DNA from: Pristionchus mayeri
Lineage: Eukaryota > Nematoda > Chromadorea > Rhabditida > Neodiplogasteridae
Assembly: GCA_036245805.1 (NCBI GenBank)
Contig: BTRK01000006.1
Coordinates: 28,462,901 to 28,526,900, forward strand
Reading direction: 5' to 3'
Length of the DNA stretch: 64,000 bases
The notes under the pieces were generated by a model, which was not told the origin of the DNA, made no database searches, and was given only the letters and a program-made list of their open reading frames with translations. Of the stretch, positions 26,101 to 36,450 are shown piece by piece (the first letter of the stretch is position 1; each line of letters begins with the position of its first letter). A program made the position numbers and the translations under genes.

Positions 26101-29100
26101 TCTATCTTAATTTTGAAGAAACATATGCCAACAACAAATATGTTGCGAAACTTTTGTCCGGTATTGTAAGTCCCGTATGCTAACCTCGCTTTCTTCCACA
26201 ATCCGTCTGGGTCTACTGGCCATTTCGAGGAGTACTTCCTTCCTCGTTTTTTTCCTCCTCTTGCTGCTATTCTCACAGGGTAGATAGACGACAGGCATTT
26301 TCTGTACATGTGAAGCAGATTGATACTCCTTCGTCCTCATCGTTCTTCTGTAATACGCTATTATTATGCCTCTCCTCCCCATAGTCGAAAACTCTCATCT
26401 TTCACCTCGTCAATATCTCGGGGACATCAAATGGATTTCCAGAATTCGGGAGTGGTGTCCAACTGAATAACGAGTGCATTATTCCACCTCCAAGTTAGAT
26501 TCTTCAACTCTCTCATTTTTTTTCCATTCCTCTTCTTCTCACTCACCTGGTTTTCTTCCATTTCGATCTGACGAGCTCCTCCACATTCCTCATCATATCT
26601 GATCATTCCACCATGGGTTAGTATCTCCTGGTAGCTGACCTCTCTTTGTCACTCTCTCTGCAGCTGCTCCACTCATCACATCCATCTCTTCCGATGTCAC
26701 ATCATCCTTCTTCTTGTGAGACGGATCAACTCTAACAAACCTCAAAATCATATATCTCAAAAAATTCGCCATAGATCGTACAAGGGAAAATAATATTTCA
26801 CCCAAACAAGTCCGTAGATGTAACTTTTCCACGAATAGTTCAAAAATCGATCTTACAATTAGAAAGTCGTATCTCTTAGACCTCATTCCCGATGTTGAAA
26901 TTGGGATATTACTTTTTGAAACCCGTGAAAAAAATGCTTCCAAACTCCGTTCTCAGATGGAGCTTATGAGATCTTGGCGAAGAAAGCAAAGATTGAAATA
27001 AATTTCCTGCTTATTTGTAAAAAAAATGCTTCACATACATACAAATATGTCGGTTACACATGTTTCTTTGATTTTTCAAAATATGATTATAAAAATTCAC
27101 GTACACTAGATAGATGGAACCGTCATGGTGAGAGGGTTTCCAAACCATATCTTATAGCCAATTTCCGCATTAGGTGCAGTGGTGACTTTACAGGAAACGG
27201 AAACTTGAAGGCATAACATTATCCTCCACTGCCGTAAAGTTTTACGGCCTCCCTCCCTAAAACCCCACCGGTAACCCCCCCCCCCCCCCCCCCGACAAAA
27301 TTCATGACAAATTTTGTTGAAATTTGGTGAAATGGATGGGAAAATTGCATTTGTTGGTTAAATTTTACTATTTTTTTTGTTCCGAAAATATTTTTCTCAG
27401 AAATTGGCACTATTTCATTAGGTATCCCGGGCGAGTTGGAACATAACATCTCTAAAATATTGGCAGTTGTAGACTTGTTCGTCACCTCGTCTTCTGAGGG
27501 AAGGAAGATTCGCACAACTTCGAAGGGGCGGGGTTTGGCTCGGATCTAGAAAGATGTCAGCAATTCCAGCCTGATCGGACTAGCTTCAATTTTACTGCTG
27601 CTGACTCTTCTCAGTGGTCGATTCTCTCGATTCCTCTCAGATATCCATAGGAAAGAGAGTTGTTGATAGGGCAACTGACTCGGATGGATTCCACATCAGG
27701 TATTGACACTTGGAAATTAGTCGATTTGGCTGAGGAAGTAGATCATCAGGCCACATTCCCGTGGCCGAAAGTAAATCGATGTTGCGTAGGACTCGCGAAT
27801 CGCTGGAATGCGCCTGTTGGGAGGGGAACGAGTCCACGACACACAATCTCCTGAGCGTAGTGTCGGCGAAGAGATTGAGCTTCATTCCCTCCAGTCTAGT
27901 CGCCATCTCACCATGTTCGAATGCCATTCTATGGGATAGCTGAAAGAAGAAGGAATAAGGGAACATTGATTATAGAAGGGACCTCTTCTACTTCCTTCAC
28001 ATGTCCCTTCATATGATGATGAGGATGGAAGGTAGTCGGTTGGATGGTCTCCCTCTGCAACCACCTTTCATCCTTACACTCTCACCACCACCCCACCCCC
28101 CCCCCCCCTTGGATTAACAACGACTCACAGAATCCTCCTCGCAACTCATCCATACAAAGGGGACACTCAATATCTCATCGCCATCCCCTTGTGGTTCCTC
28201 ATCTTCTAGTGACGTTCCTTTGCACATCGTCTCAATTACCACGTTATCCTAACCATATTATGATATTGGCATCTCTCTTGGTGGTAGTCTTCAAAGAGAA
28301 CCTGCATGGTAACATCATTGGGGTTGTTGATGTACTTCCCGCATCCTGCATGTACTCCCTCTTCCTCATTCGCATCCTGTAATAAATACCTCCCCTCCAC
28401 TCGACACAAGCAGTACTAATTGTAAGAGACGCATAACGGACTCCATCAAGAATACCTTGACGCTGCTGACGAAGGGAAGAGGCTTCGTTCTCTTTCTGTA
28501 CTTCCTCTTCTTCTTCTTCGGTTCATCATCATCTTCCTCTCCCATGTCATCCAGAGAACTTCTTCCTTCGTTTTCACTCCTGCAACTCCCCTCTCCCTCT
28601 CAATCCCCTCCCTTCACTCACTCCATAGCTAGTAGTGCCTTCGTCCTTCTTGCCGCTTCTGCTCTACTCTTTGGTTTACGGTCCATCTACAAACAAATAT
28701 TGAGTAAGGACAAGGACGATATGACGCACCCCTTTCTCCTCTTTCTCACTTCCTATTTCTTTTTCTTTCTTTCTTTTCTTCTTTTCTTCTCTCTTCCTCT
28801 TCTCATCATTCTTCTTCTCCCTCCTCCTCTCCGCCTCTTCTCTCTTCTGCTCTTTCATTCTAGTTGCCTTCTCCCCTGCATCCATAATCTTCCTTCCAAT
28901 TTCGGCCAAAACTTCCTCTTCAGTCGGAGGACGCCCTCTGAATTCAATTTCAGTCAATTAATATTTGTATATTACTGCGATTGGATCCCAGTAAAGTACA
29001 AATATTTACAACGGCATCACAAAAAAACAAAAATGACCAAATTCTAACTCCTCTTTCTTCTTCGTCCTTCCTCCTTCATTTCTACTATTTTTCTTCCTCT

Positions 29101-29441
29101 CTCTTTTTCGATCCGCTTCATCATGTCTTCTCTCCTCTCCATTTACTTTGTCAGAGCAAATGGAATCGTTATAGTCGAGGATCAGCTGAAATAGATTAAT
29201 TTTTTTACTTCCTTGTATCCATCAAGAAAAGAATGATGAAACTGTTGTTCTTCCCATCCAATAATTCACCCTGGAAATGCTTGTTATCATTTTCTTCCTA
29301 AAATGTAGATTCACAGAAACAATAAAAAAGTACAACGTTAACCTCCTTCCTTTTCTTCTCATCTTGGCTCATCTGCTTCCTCTCTTTTGACTTTTCTACA
29401 CGCTCTTCCTCGAGTTCTTCATCGATAACGATTACTACAAA
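20129..29441 (-). CDS. Unrecognised multi-exon gene, Lys/Glu-rich protein (tentative model)
   Basis: I do not recognise the family. The C-terminal exons are 20334-20460 and 20129-20246 (stop TAA), giving ...HSYEG then QLRMDVDGRVT...MAAHIQV. A second exon group has consistent phases: about 26640-26741, 26547-26598, 26406-26462 and 26185-26347, with WTPLPNSGNPFDVPEI and SSKRRKKTRKEVLLEMA. A third group lies at about 27.7-29.44 kb: LSHRMAFEHGEMATRLEG (from 27939), an upstream exon with FHPHHHMKGHVKEVEE, the basic stretch EPKKKKRKYRKRTKP (a possible nuclear signal), a Glu/Lys-rich coiled-coil-like exon (28.68-28.96 kb), and ERVEKSKERKQMSQDE (29.34-29.44 kb). Joining the three groups into one gene is an inference. 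The splice across 20460/26185 is not in phase, so an exon may be missing or the transposon in that intron may have damaged the gene. Confidence 0.42.
20461..21626. other. AT-rich intron/intergenic DNA left of the transposon
   Basis: No gene-like exon was found. The stretch is AT-rich with long A and T runs; its only notable structure is the GC-rich hairpin cluster at 21353-21416. Confidence 0.5.
21353..21416. repeat. Cluster of three short GC-rich hairpins
   Basis: Three consecutive inverted repeats are present: CCGCACC/GGTGCGG with a TCGT loop (21353-21370), CCAGCG/CGCTGG with a GTT loop (21381-21395), and GACAC/GTGTC (21396-21416). They form a GC-rich island in AT-rich surroundings. Function is unknown; a non-coding RNA or a transposon end are possibilities. 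Confidence 0.6.
22571..22627. repeat. Near-perfect 27-bp-arm hairpin
   Basis: ATGAACTATGGACAACTGGT and its reverse complement flank a very short loop, with one mismatch in the arms. It lies inside the 4.5-kb TIR element and may be a tiny MITE remnant. Confidence 0.7.
22715..23465. repeat. Dispersed direct repeat around TTGCCGTCTCTATTCGC
   Basis: The phrase CTTGCCGTCTCTATTCGC or close variants appears near 22720, 22885 and 23440. The last two are preceded by related GCCGCGACCTAC...GCCGG text. A GC-rich island with repeated GCGTAACCGC motifs lies between them (23210-23290). No coding potential is convincing. Confidence 0.6.
25060..26045. repeat. Large imperfect palindrome with arms of about 450 bp
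   Basis: The left arm (about 25060-25510) and right arm (about 25590-26045) are inverted copies. Matching phrases include GTGCCTTGTCACTTCCGGCC against its inverse near 25880, and TCGCGAGATAATGCGACTTT against its inverse near 25740. The centre is near 25550. Small differences between arms show age. A fold-back transposon or an inverted duplication inside the TIR element would explain it. Confidence 0.8.
26742..27639. other. Repeat-derived intronic/intergenic DNA
   Basis: No exon is supported. The segment 27110-27180 contains TAGCCAATTTCCGCAT, which recurs in the foldback element at 30.2 and 30.46 kb. A run of about 16 C lies near 27280. Confidence 0.5.
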
Positions 29442-29639
29442 TCATGATATCATATTCTGAGTCAGAATATAGGATATCAATTTCATCGCCAGCCCTCTCG
29501 TTGAAATTGCGAGAAATACGAGGCCGTTTGCCTAAGAATCGATCAGAGGTTCAGACAGCAAAAAATTTCAATTTTTTGATCCCATGTGCTTTGGGGTAGT
29601 TAAAGGTAATGAAGACGATTGGGATATTTATTTCGCACG

Positions 29640-30665
29640 AGGAGGCCCCGTTGGCTTCAGACGACGTTGTCTTGAAATCAGATTTCTTTACATATAAGGG
29701 GGGGGGGGGTCCCAACAAGGGTGTTGGCACTTTCACGAACTAGTTCAGCCCGATAAGGGGTTTGTAATAATTGAACGAGCAACCACATATTACACTGTAA
29801 TATTTGGATGCTTGTTCGATTATTACAATTTTTTTTGATGCCTTTAAAAATGCTTGAAAATGAGTTTAAAGCATTTTTAAAGGTATCATAAAAATTTGTA
29901 ATAATTGAACAAGCAACCAAATATTACACTGTAATATTTTGTCGCTTGTTCAATTATTACAAACCCCTTATCGGGCTGAAATAGATCGTTAAAGTGCCAA
30001 CACCCTTGGGACCCTCCTTATATCTCGCACACCGATTGTGCTAAAATTAACAGAAAATTCTCCCTGGTGCAGAATAAGACGGCGAATACGCCTGTCTAAT
30101 TCATTTATTATAAATTTTAAAGAGGTAAAAAATACAACTTTGCACGGAGTAAGAATAGAGTTTGACGAAGTACACATATCTGACCGGCTTGGTGAGAGTA
30201 GTCCTAATATAAATTTATAGCCAATTTCCGCATCAAAATTTTAAAAACCCATTAATAAAGTGAAACATTTCTGCGAGAAACGCGCCTGTTGACGCTCTCC
30301 TCAACAGTTTCTCCCTCTCCCTCTTCTCTGCTCTCTCCATTTCATGTGCGCTCTCTCTTCAGCCCTCTTCAGGAGGCAGCGCTCGAGAGGGGCGTATCGC
30401 CTATTTTACTGTCAAAGTGCTTCCCTTTATTAATGTTTTCTCAAAATGTTGATGCGGAAATTGGCTGAAAATACAGATTTGGAATCCTATCACCAAAGCC
30501 GGTCAGATCGATAAATGAATTTATGATAAATGAATTAGACAGGTGTATTCACCGTTTTATTCTGCACCAGGGAAAATTTTCTGTTAATTTTAGCACTATT
30601 TATGTGCGAGATATATAAAGAAATCTGATTTCAACGCAACGTCGTCTGGAGCCAACGGTGCCACC
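29640..30665. mobile_element. Foldback element interrupted by a second foldback element
   Basis: The outer arms match in inverse orientation: GGCTTCAGACGACGTTGTC (left) with the GACAACGTCGTCTGGAGCC-like text at 30.63-30.66 kb, and 30040-30240 with 30445-30605 (CCTGGTGCAGAATAAGACGG, TAGCCAATTTCCGCAT). A unique CT-rich core lies at about 30.25-30.44 kb. A second, smaller palindrome (29693-30024) is inserted into the left arm. No protein is encoded. Confidence 0.7.
29693..30024. mobile_element. Nested MITE-like palindrome with TATAAGG termini
   Basis: The arms GTGTTGGCACTTT...CCCGATAAGGGGTTTGTAAT and their inverse surround AATATTACAGTGTAATATT-like cores. The termini TATAAGGGGGG...GGGTCCC and GGGACCCTCCTTATA are inverse. 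The TATAAGG-type end resembles the TIR of the element at 32760. Confidence 0.7.
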
Positions 30666-30950
30666 TCGTGCAAAATAAATATCCCCATCATCTTCAGCAC
30701 CTTTTCCTTCATCATCATAGTCAAATTTCTTGCGAGGACACTTGTGCAAGTTTTCAATATTCCGCTTCAACCTAATCGGATATTTTTTGAAACTGATCAT
30801 AGAAAAATGAGAGAAAAATATTTCTGATTAGATTTTTTTTAAACTCATAATTCCTAATTAGATTCCAACGTTATCTGATCAGGTATTAAAGTTGTCTTAT
30901 CTATTTTCCTATAAAGAGCGCGGTGTCTGTGTCTTCGCTAGAACCGGACC

Positions 30951-30987
30951 CCCGCTGAAGGCGGGAGCAACCGGGTTATAACCGGTT
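30951..30987. repeat. Pair of adjacent short hairpins
   Basis: CCCGC-TGAAG-GCGGG is followed by AACCGG-GTTATAA-CCGGTT. The arrangement recalls the hairpin cluster at 21353. Function is unknown. Confidence 0.55.
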
Positions 30988-32759
30988 AGGTAGTTTATAA
31001 AATAATCTGAACAAAATTAGGTCACTATTGCGCCTCAAAATTAGGTCACTACTTGTGCCGAATTGATAACAATATAGACAAATGCGATTCCAAATTTTCA
31101 ACTTCTCCGATTAGATATCAATAGATTCAAACAGAGTTACCATAGTAATCATGATTTCATACCATCTTCTTCTTCTGCAGGGTACGTACAGAAAAGGTGC
31201 AAGGGCGAATCGGAGAGCTCGTCTTTCCAAGAGACGCATTTTCTCGTATTATTGGGTGATAACTGGATGATGTTTGAATTTCTGTAGTGTTGGGAACTGA
31301 TCAATATGATACCATTTCATTCGTCGAATATCGAAGAATTGAGCGGACTCCGGTGATCTCTCTGTGATCCAGTTCGATCTAAAATATACATCACATCAGC
31401 GCCGGAATAATTCCTGTAATGTCGAGCATGCTCGACACAAAAAAATCGAATCGTTAATTTCTCTACCAAGTGATATAATCTATATTCGAAGAACGTACAT
31501 TGTTCTCTGGAGGTTGTAAATCCGACATCGCGATGAGACACTCGAGGATGGTTCGAGTATGTCAACAATACGCACTGGAATTTAGCTTAGATTACAACAA
31601 TTGAACTTATGTGTAGCATAGGCATTGTGGGTTGCACGGTGCCGAGGGTGCAAAAATGCAAATTGGCCGCTTTTTTCTATACTATTTCCCGGATGAATTT
31701 GCTTTTCAATTTTTATATTCAATTTTCAGCTCGTATTTATATGAAAATATTATTTTAGTTATACCAGGATATACAGAACATGCCTATCTATCAGCTAGAA
31801 CACATCTCTGTAGATTTATTGCCAATATTGCTAAGTGGCGGCATGTTTTAGAAAATGTCAAATTTCATATGACTTCTATGACCTACCACCGCCTTCCCGG
31901 GCTTCCCCACCTAACCAAACCACTTGTTTCGAATCGGCCGTGCACTGGGCTATCACGCAATGTATAACACCAGCCTTGATAGCCGTTCGGAAGTACTGAT
32001 ATTTCCACTTAAATGACCAACACTAAACTTTTGCAAATCGCTAATTAATCTTTTCTCTTCTGTGAAAAGAACATTAAAATCAAATCTATCCTATTGAAAG
32101 TGCATGTGTGCATATTCATAAGAAATAAAATTCAATAGAAACGTAGAAAAATAAATATGAACATTATTTTGCTAAGTCGATTGCATGTATGACCCAACTC
32201 ACCGACACAACTCATCATTCCCAATTCAGTTTTGAAAGATCGCTGTATTTTTGTTATTTTAAATAATTTTTATATTTAATTTTCCTAGATCGTTTCAGCA
32301 TCACTGATTACATACGTGTATTAAAAGAAAGTATTTATTTAGCGCCTTTGAATAATGTCCATTGCTCTTGCTACTTGTGTAGTAATACCTGTTTCTATTG
32401 ATATGAGAGCTGCGTGTCCACATGGGCAGTCTCACTTCCAAATATGATAATCTACAAGTATTAGCTATAAATGACAGCCATTTTCAAAACAAAAATTGAA
32501 AAAAACTAGAAGAAAAAAATGTAAAAAAGAGAATTACGAAAACATCGATCGCAAGTTACGGACATTTTAATAAATCTTCCCAGGAAATTCTTCCCTGATT
32601 CAGGAAATCACCTTCATTATTGATTGGATTATAGATTTTTATTTATAATGAATTTTAAAGGAATGTAATTGAGGAATGAAATTATGCACATACAATTTTT
32701 ATGCACATACAATGATATAATTGAAAAATTAATTTTAAAATGTCTCTTGGACTTGAATG
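30988..32759. other. AT-rich DNA without a supported gene
   Basis: Reading frames here are short and AT-driven, without splice-linked exons. I see no recognisable element apart from AT-rich text. Confidence 0.5.
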
Positions 32760-33039
32760 AATATAAGGGGGGTGCGAGACGTATTTTACCAAATCAAAAG
32801 GTTTGGAAGCCGTTTGGAATAACTTTGACAGCCAAAAAAGTTGCACGTTTTATTTTTCATTCGAAATGGATGCAAGTAATGGGAAACGGAGAGGTCGAAT
32901 TTGCAATCGAAAAAATACTCAAAATTATTGCAATTTGAATTTTTTTCAGATTTTCTTTGAAAAAATGGCGTGGATGGACAGCGACGACTATGGATGCTTC
33001 ATGACTCATTATTGATTGTTCTAAGTGAATAAAATGTGC

Positions 33040-33300
33040 TTTTAAAGTTACCCAACACCCTCGAAAATGCCTTTCTATATTATTTAACAATATAATAGAA
33101 CGGGCTCTAATTAGTTAAACTGGAATAATAAAAATAATTGAAATGCAATATTTGCACCAGCGTAGAGCCGCAAAGTAAGAGTTTGAATTGCCTGATCACG
33201 CCCGCTCTCTCCCTTGTACACACTATCTCGCACGTTTTGTCGTGATCAGGGTACTCCCGCCAATTCAAATTATTTTCATGGGTGTTGGGAAACTTTAATG
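33040..33300. repeat. Foldback sequence
   Basis: AAAGTTACCCAACACCCTCG at the left matches the inverse of ATGGGTGTTGGGAAACTTTA at the right. Inside, TTTGAATTGCCTGATCACG pairs with CGTGATCAGGGTACTCCCG...TTCAAA. A diverged relative of its core (GTTGCCTGATCTTGCGCCCT) occurs at 35052-35140. Confidence 0.6.
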
Positions 33301-33699
33301 AGAAATATTGTAAATGAAGTACACATATTGACGGTCACTATGAATACGTATCAATGAATCAAGTTTATCTGGCAAAATTGAGACTAGGTAAATGCCTCTT
33401 ACGAGGTCGTGAAATTAAAGTTAACAGACGAGGACGAAACCCTGATCTGACCCTAATCTCGTCGCGTGTACGAGAGAGTATGCAAAAGTGAGAGAGCGCG
33501 GGATTACGCTGATCATTTCCGGCTTTCCCTTGAGGCTATTATTGATTTTTTTATCATTTTTGTATATTCATTCTCAACTAATTCAGCCATCGGCTATTCG
33601 ATGGAGGACAAAAAATGGGGGGTCAATTTCGTCCTCGTCCGGCAACTTTAAGAGCATAAAGTACAAATACTACGAGATAAATAAAACGACTTGCGTTCC

Positions 33700-34481
33700 T
33701 GCGACAGCAGGTGTGCTTGAAAATCGCGGCCGCATCAGACGCCACGAAGTACTCCACCTGCAGGAGGACATAATTGACGACGGTATCCTATTACCATCAC
33801 ATGCCGGCCAGGTCGTCCTCGGGCACCGACTGGTCCGCGATCACGATGGGACGGCCGCCGCGTGCACGTTGTCCTTGCAGATGACCATCACGATGGCCAG
33901 ATCCTCGTCCACCATCACCAGCGGGCCGTGCTTCAGCTCGCCCGACATGATGCCCTCGCAGTGCATGTACGACAACTCCTGACAGAGATCAAAAATCAAT
34001 CCTTGATCAGTATGACATTACTACAGTAGTCATATGTGACGGTGACCTACAGTATCCACCACTATCGTACCTTGATCTTGAGTGCGCCCTCGAAGCAGGT
34101 GGCGAAATTGAATCCTCTGCCCATCACGAGCAGCGACTTCTATTTGTAGATCTCCTTCGCGATGCTCTTGACCTCATCGTCCAACTTGAGCACCTCCGAG
34201 ATGTGACCTGAGGACGGAATCGATCAGCATTTGCTGATTTACAATGAAGTCGCAACCGGTCGGAACCAAGCAGGAACCAGAGCCAGCCACGTACCAACCA
34301 GGCACAGGAACCTAGTGATCCTTGGCCATGGTACCAGCCTCGGTACCACGGTGGCAGCCCACGTACCAGAGAGGTTGTTGAGGGCTTCGATGATGGCAGC
34401 GCGGCGTTCCTCGATCGATTTGCGATCCTCCGACAGCACGAGTGCGAGCATCAGCAGAGATAGCATCTGGGACGTGTACGC
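33700..34481 (-). pseudogene. GFAT (glutamine-fructose-6-phosphate aminotransferase) fragment, exons shuffled
   Basis: Three exons with good splice sites match the sugar isomerase (SIS) domain of GFAT, which makes glucosamine-6-phosphate. They are 34367-34481 (AYTSQMLSLLMLALVLSEDR), 34071-34207 (LLVMGRGFNFATCFEGALK) and about 33780-33978 (ELSYMHCEGIMSGELKHGPL). The second exon carries an in-frame TAG (34140-34142); the third has a frameshift or deletion near 33850 before IVIADQSVPEDDLAGM and a stop. A further exon-like piece at 33700-33757 (VEYFVASDAAAIFKHT) comes from the N-terminal half of GFAT, yet lies downstream of the C-terminal exons, so order is scrambled. The segment is much more GC-rich than its neighbours. 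It cannot encode an enzyme. Confidence 0.85.
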
Positions 34482-34906
34482 CTGCAAGGTTTCAACTATC
34501 CGGATCCTAGAACCAGATGGGCAGGCACCTCAGTGCCAGGCTACCACGGGAACCAAGCAATCAACGTCATTCTAGGAAGCATCTCGGCCAAGTTTCACGT
34601 CTATCCCTTATAATGACGCTCACCACGATTTTGAGCTGACACCGTTATATTATTTGCCTAAGAATCGAGGGTTGAATAAGAATCGAGTGAAACCCAGCAA
34701 AGCCCATAAATCTCATTTCTCCGAAACTCAGTGATTTGGGTTTATCTATGGCGCGTTTATCGTCGTCGAGCCCCCCTCATTGCTATGTCAAATCTATTAC
34801 ACTGCAACACATTTTGGACTCAAAATTGTTGCAAATTTTTTTGTGCTGTATCTGGTTCGAAACCTTTTGATTTGGTAAAATACGTCTCGCACCCCCCTTA
34901 TATTTT

Positions 34907-35170
34907 TTCTTCAAATTAACACAACAAGGGTCAAATGACCCCCTATTGTTAATTCTCCATCGGATATACGCTGCCTGGATTTGCTGGAAAATATTTCAAA
35001 AAATTTGAAAAAAATCAATAATTGCTTTTGTATGGCCGGAAATTATCAGGTTGGAGTTGCCTGATCTTGCGCCCTCTCTCTTTTGTACACTCTTTTATAT
35101 ACGCTGCTCGTGGAACCTTATGATCAGGAATTGGTCCTTGTTGGGGAAGTTCAAGGAGTATGTAGGAATA
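34907..35170. other. Short AT-rich spacer with foldback relative
   Basis: It contains the TTGCCTGATC...TTATGATCAGGA inverted motif related to 33180-33250. It forms the left flank of the mariner insertion; the flank resumes after 36450. Confidence 0.5.
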
Positions 35171-36450
35171 CAGGGTGCGGAGAAAGTATGGCAACATAGA
35201 TTTAACCATGTATTTTCTTTCAAATCCATCGCACACTTTTGAAACGGTACACAGTGTTGATCAGAGATAGTAGGAACATAACAACAAGAGGTTACTCGAT
35301 TTGACGTCCTTTGGCCTTGATGACAGCCTTGAGACGAGAAGGAACTGACTCGGCGACGTCCCGAAGGTACTTCTTATCGATCTTGTTCCATGCCTTTTGA
35401 AGGGAGTTCTCGAAACTCTCCAGATTCGGGTGGCGGGTAGAGGAAGCTTCCTTCTCCAGTACCGACCACACGCTAAAGTCGAGGGGGTTGAGATCGGGGC
35501 TGTTGGAGGGCCATTCATTCGATGGAATGAAATCGGGAAGATGCCTTGTGCACCAGGTCTGGGTGAATTTTGCGGAATGAGCAGGGGCAGAATCTTGCTG
35601 GAAGGTCCAATGTCGCCCTTTGAAGTGGGAACGTGACCAGGGAAGAAGGGTCTTCTCCAGGATCTCCTTGATGTAATAGTGCTTCTTCACTTTGGCACCG
35701 GGCTTGACGAAACAAGGGGAGTCTTGCCGGTGGAACACACTCCTGCCCAAACCATCACTGACTGGGGGTGCGAAACTCGAGAGACGGTTCTGCCTCTGGC
35801 GTTGGCTTGTTCGGCAGACTGGGCGATCACTCTCATATTCTGACTATTGAAGACCTGCTCCACAGTGAAGATCTTCTCAATCTAGTAGACAGTCGTAAGA
35901 TGCTCGGCCCTCGCCAGGAGCTTCTTGCATCTCTTCAGTCTCTTTTCCTTGTAAATGGCAGTCAGACCATGGCTCTTTCGCATTTTGTAAGGGTGAGACA
36001 TGAGTCCAGAATGGACGATCTTGCGGACCGAATGCTCGTCAATCCCGAGGTCATGGGCCATCTTCCTCATAGATCTCTTGGGATTGCGTGCAACTCGCTT
36101 CTGCACGATTTTCTTGTTCTTCTGAGTGACAGCGGAGTGAGGTCTGCCCACTCTAGGACGGTTATTAGTCGTGCCAAGCTCCTTGAAACGGCGGATGGTC
36201 TTGAACACGGTCGGACGGGAAACACGTAGTTTCTTCGAGATTTCAGCTGGTCTCTCTCCAGTAGTCCAACGGTCAATAATTGATTGCCAGAACTGGTGGG
36301 GTCGAACCATGACTAGGGGAAACTAATTGAAGTGCGCGTTGAATACCTCTTACTATTTGCTAAATCGTGTCATAACATGTATTAACAGGTTTCCAGGAAT
36401 GATGAAATATTTGAGTTCAAACTTTGTTTCCATACTTTCTCCGCACCCTG
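35171..36450 (-). mobile_element. 1.28-kb mariner-like (DD37D) transposon copy
   Basis: The terminal inverted repeats are identical for 21 bp, starting CAGGGTGCGGAGAAAGTATG, and are flanked by TA on both sides. The single internal gene runs on the minus strand and encodes a transposase of the IS630-Tc1-mariner superfamily. The third catalytic Asp follows the second by 37 residues (QQDSAPAH ... SPDLNPLD), as in the maT/DD37D group. Complete ends with a damaged gene make it a non-autonomous copy. Confidence 0.92.
35292..36310 (-). pseudogene. Broken DD37D mariner-like transposase
   Basis: The ATG at 36310 opens a helix-turn-helix N-terminus (FWQSIIDRWTTGERPAEISK, then RVSRPTVFKTIRRF) followed by the GRPHSA linker. 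An in-frame TAG at 35882-35884 falls just at the first catalytic block; the residue expected to be the first Asp (before EKIFTVE) reads Ile. A one-base deletion near 35707-35713 shifts the frame. The second and third blocks follow intact (TFQQDSAPAHSAKF, SNSPDLNPLDFSVW), ending at 35292. Three separate lesions indicate an inactive copy. Confidence 0.88.

Larger units (their letters stand above)
21627..26166. mobile_element. 4.54-kb Tc1/mariner-type TIR element (non-autonomous, composite)
   Basis: The left end CAGTACCGGACAAAAGTTTC (from 21627) matches the reverse complement of the right end (to 26166). The similarity runs inward for about 110 bp, including AGATAGAGACCTACGGTTTG at both ends. 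Both ends are flanked by TA, the target duplication of Tc1/mariner elements, and the CCGGACAAAAGTTT termini are of that kind. No transposase frame remains inside. The interior is built of further inverted repeats: 21740-21785 against 24583-24640, about 24.65-24.80 against 24.88-25.02 kb, and the large palindrome at 25060-26045. The element lies 19 bp from the splice donor of the exon ending at 26185. Confidence 0.8.
32760..34906. mobile_element. 2.15-kb TIR-bounded element carrying a GFAT gene fragment
   Basis: The left end 32760-32803 and right end 34862-34906 are perfect inverted copies over about 43 bp (ATATAAGGGGGGTGCGAGAC... with ...CCAAATCAAAAGGTT). Between them lie a foldback (33040-33300) and the GC-rich, intron-containing GFAT pseudogene. 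No transposase is present. Either a transposon captured a host gene fragment, or the two ends come from separate MITE copies that happen to flank it; the perfect pairing favours one element. Confidence 0.6.

Noticed and set aside
28110..28190. RING-finger-like motif ECPLCMDEL
   Set aside because: That frame has a TGA immediately upstream and no clear acceptor; another frame (acidic, ILSVPFVWMSCEEDS) fits the downstream phase 0 exons better.
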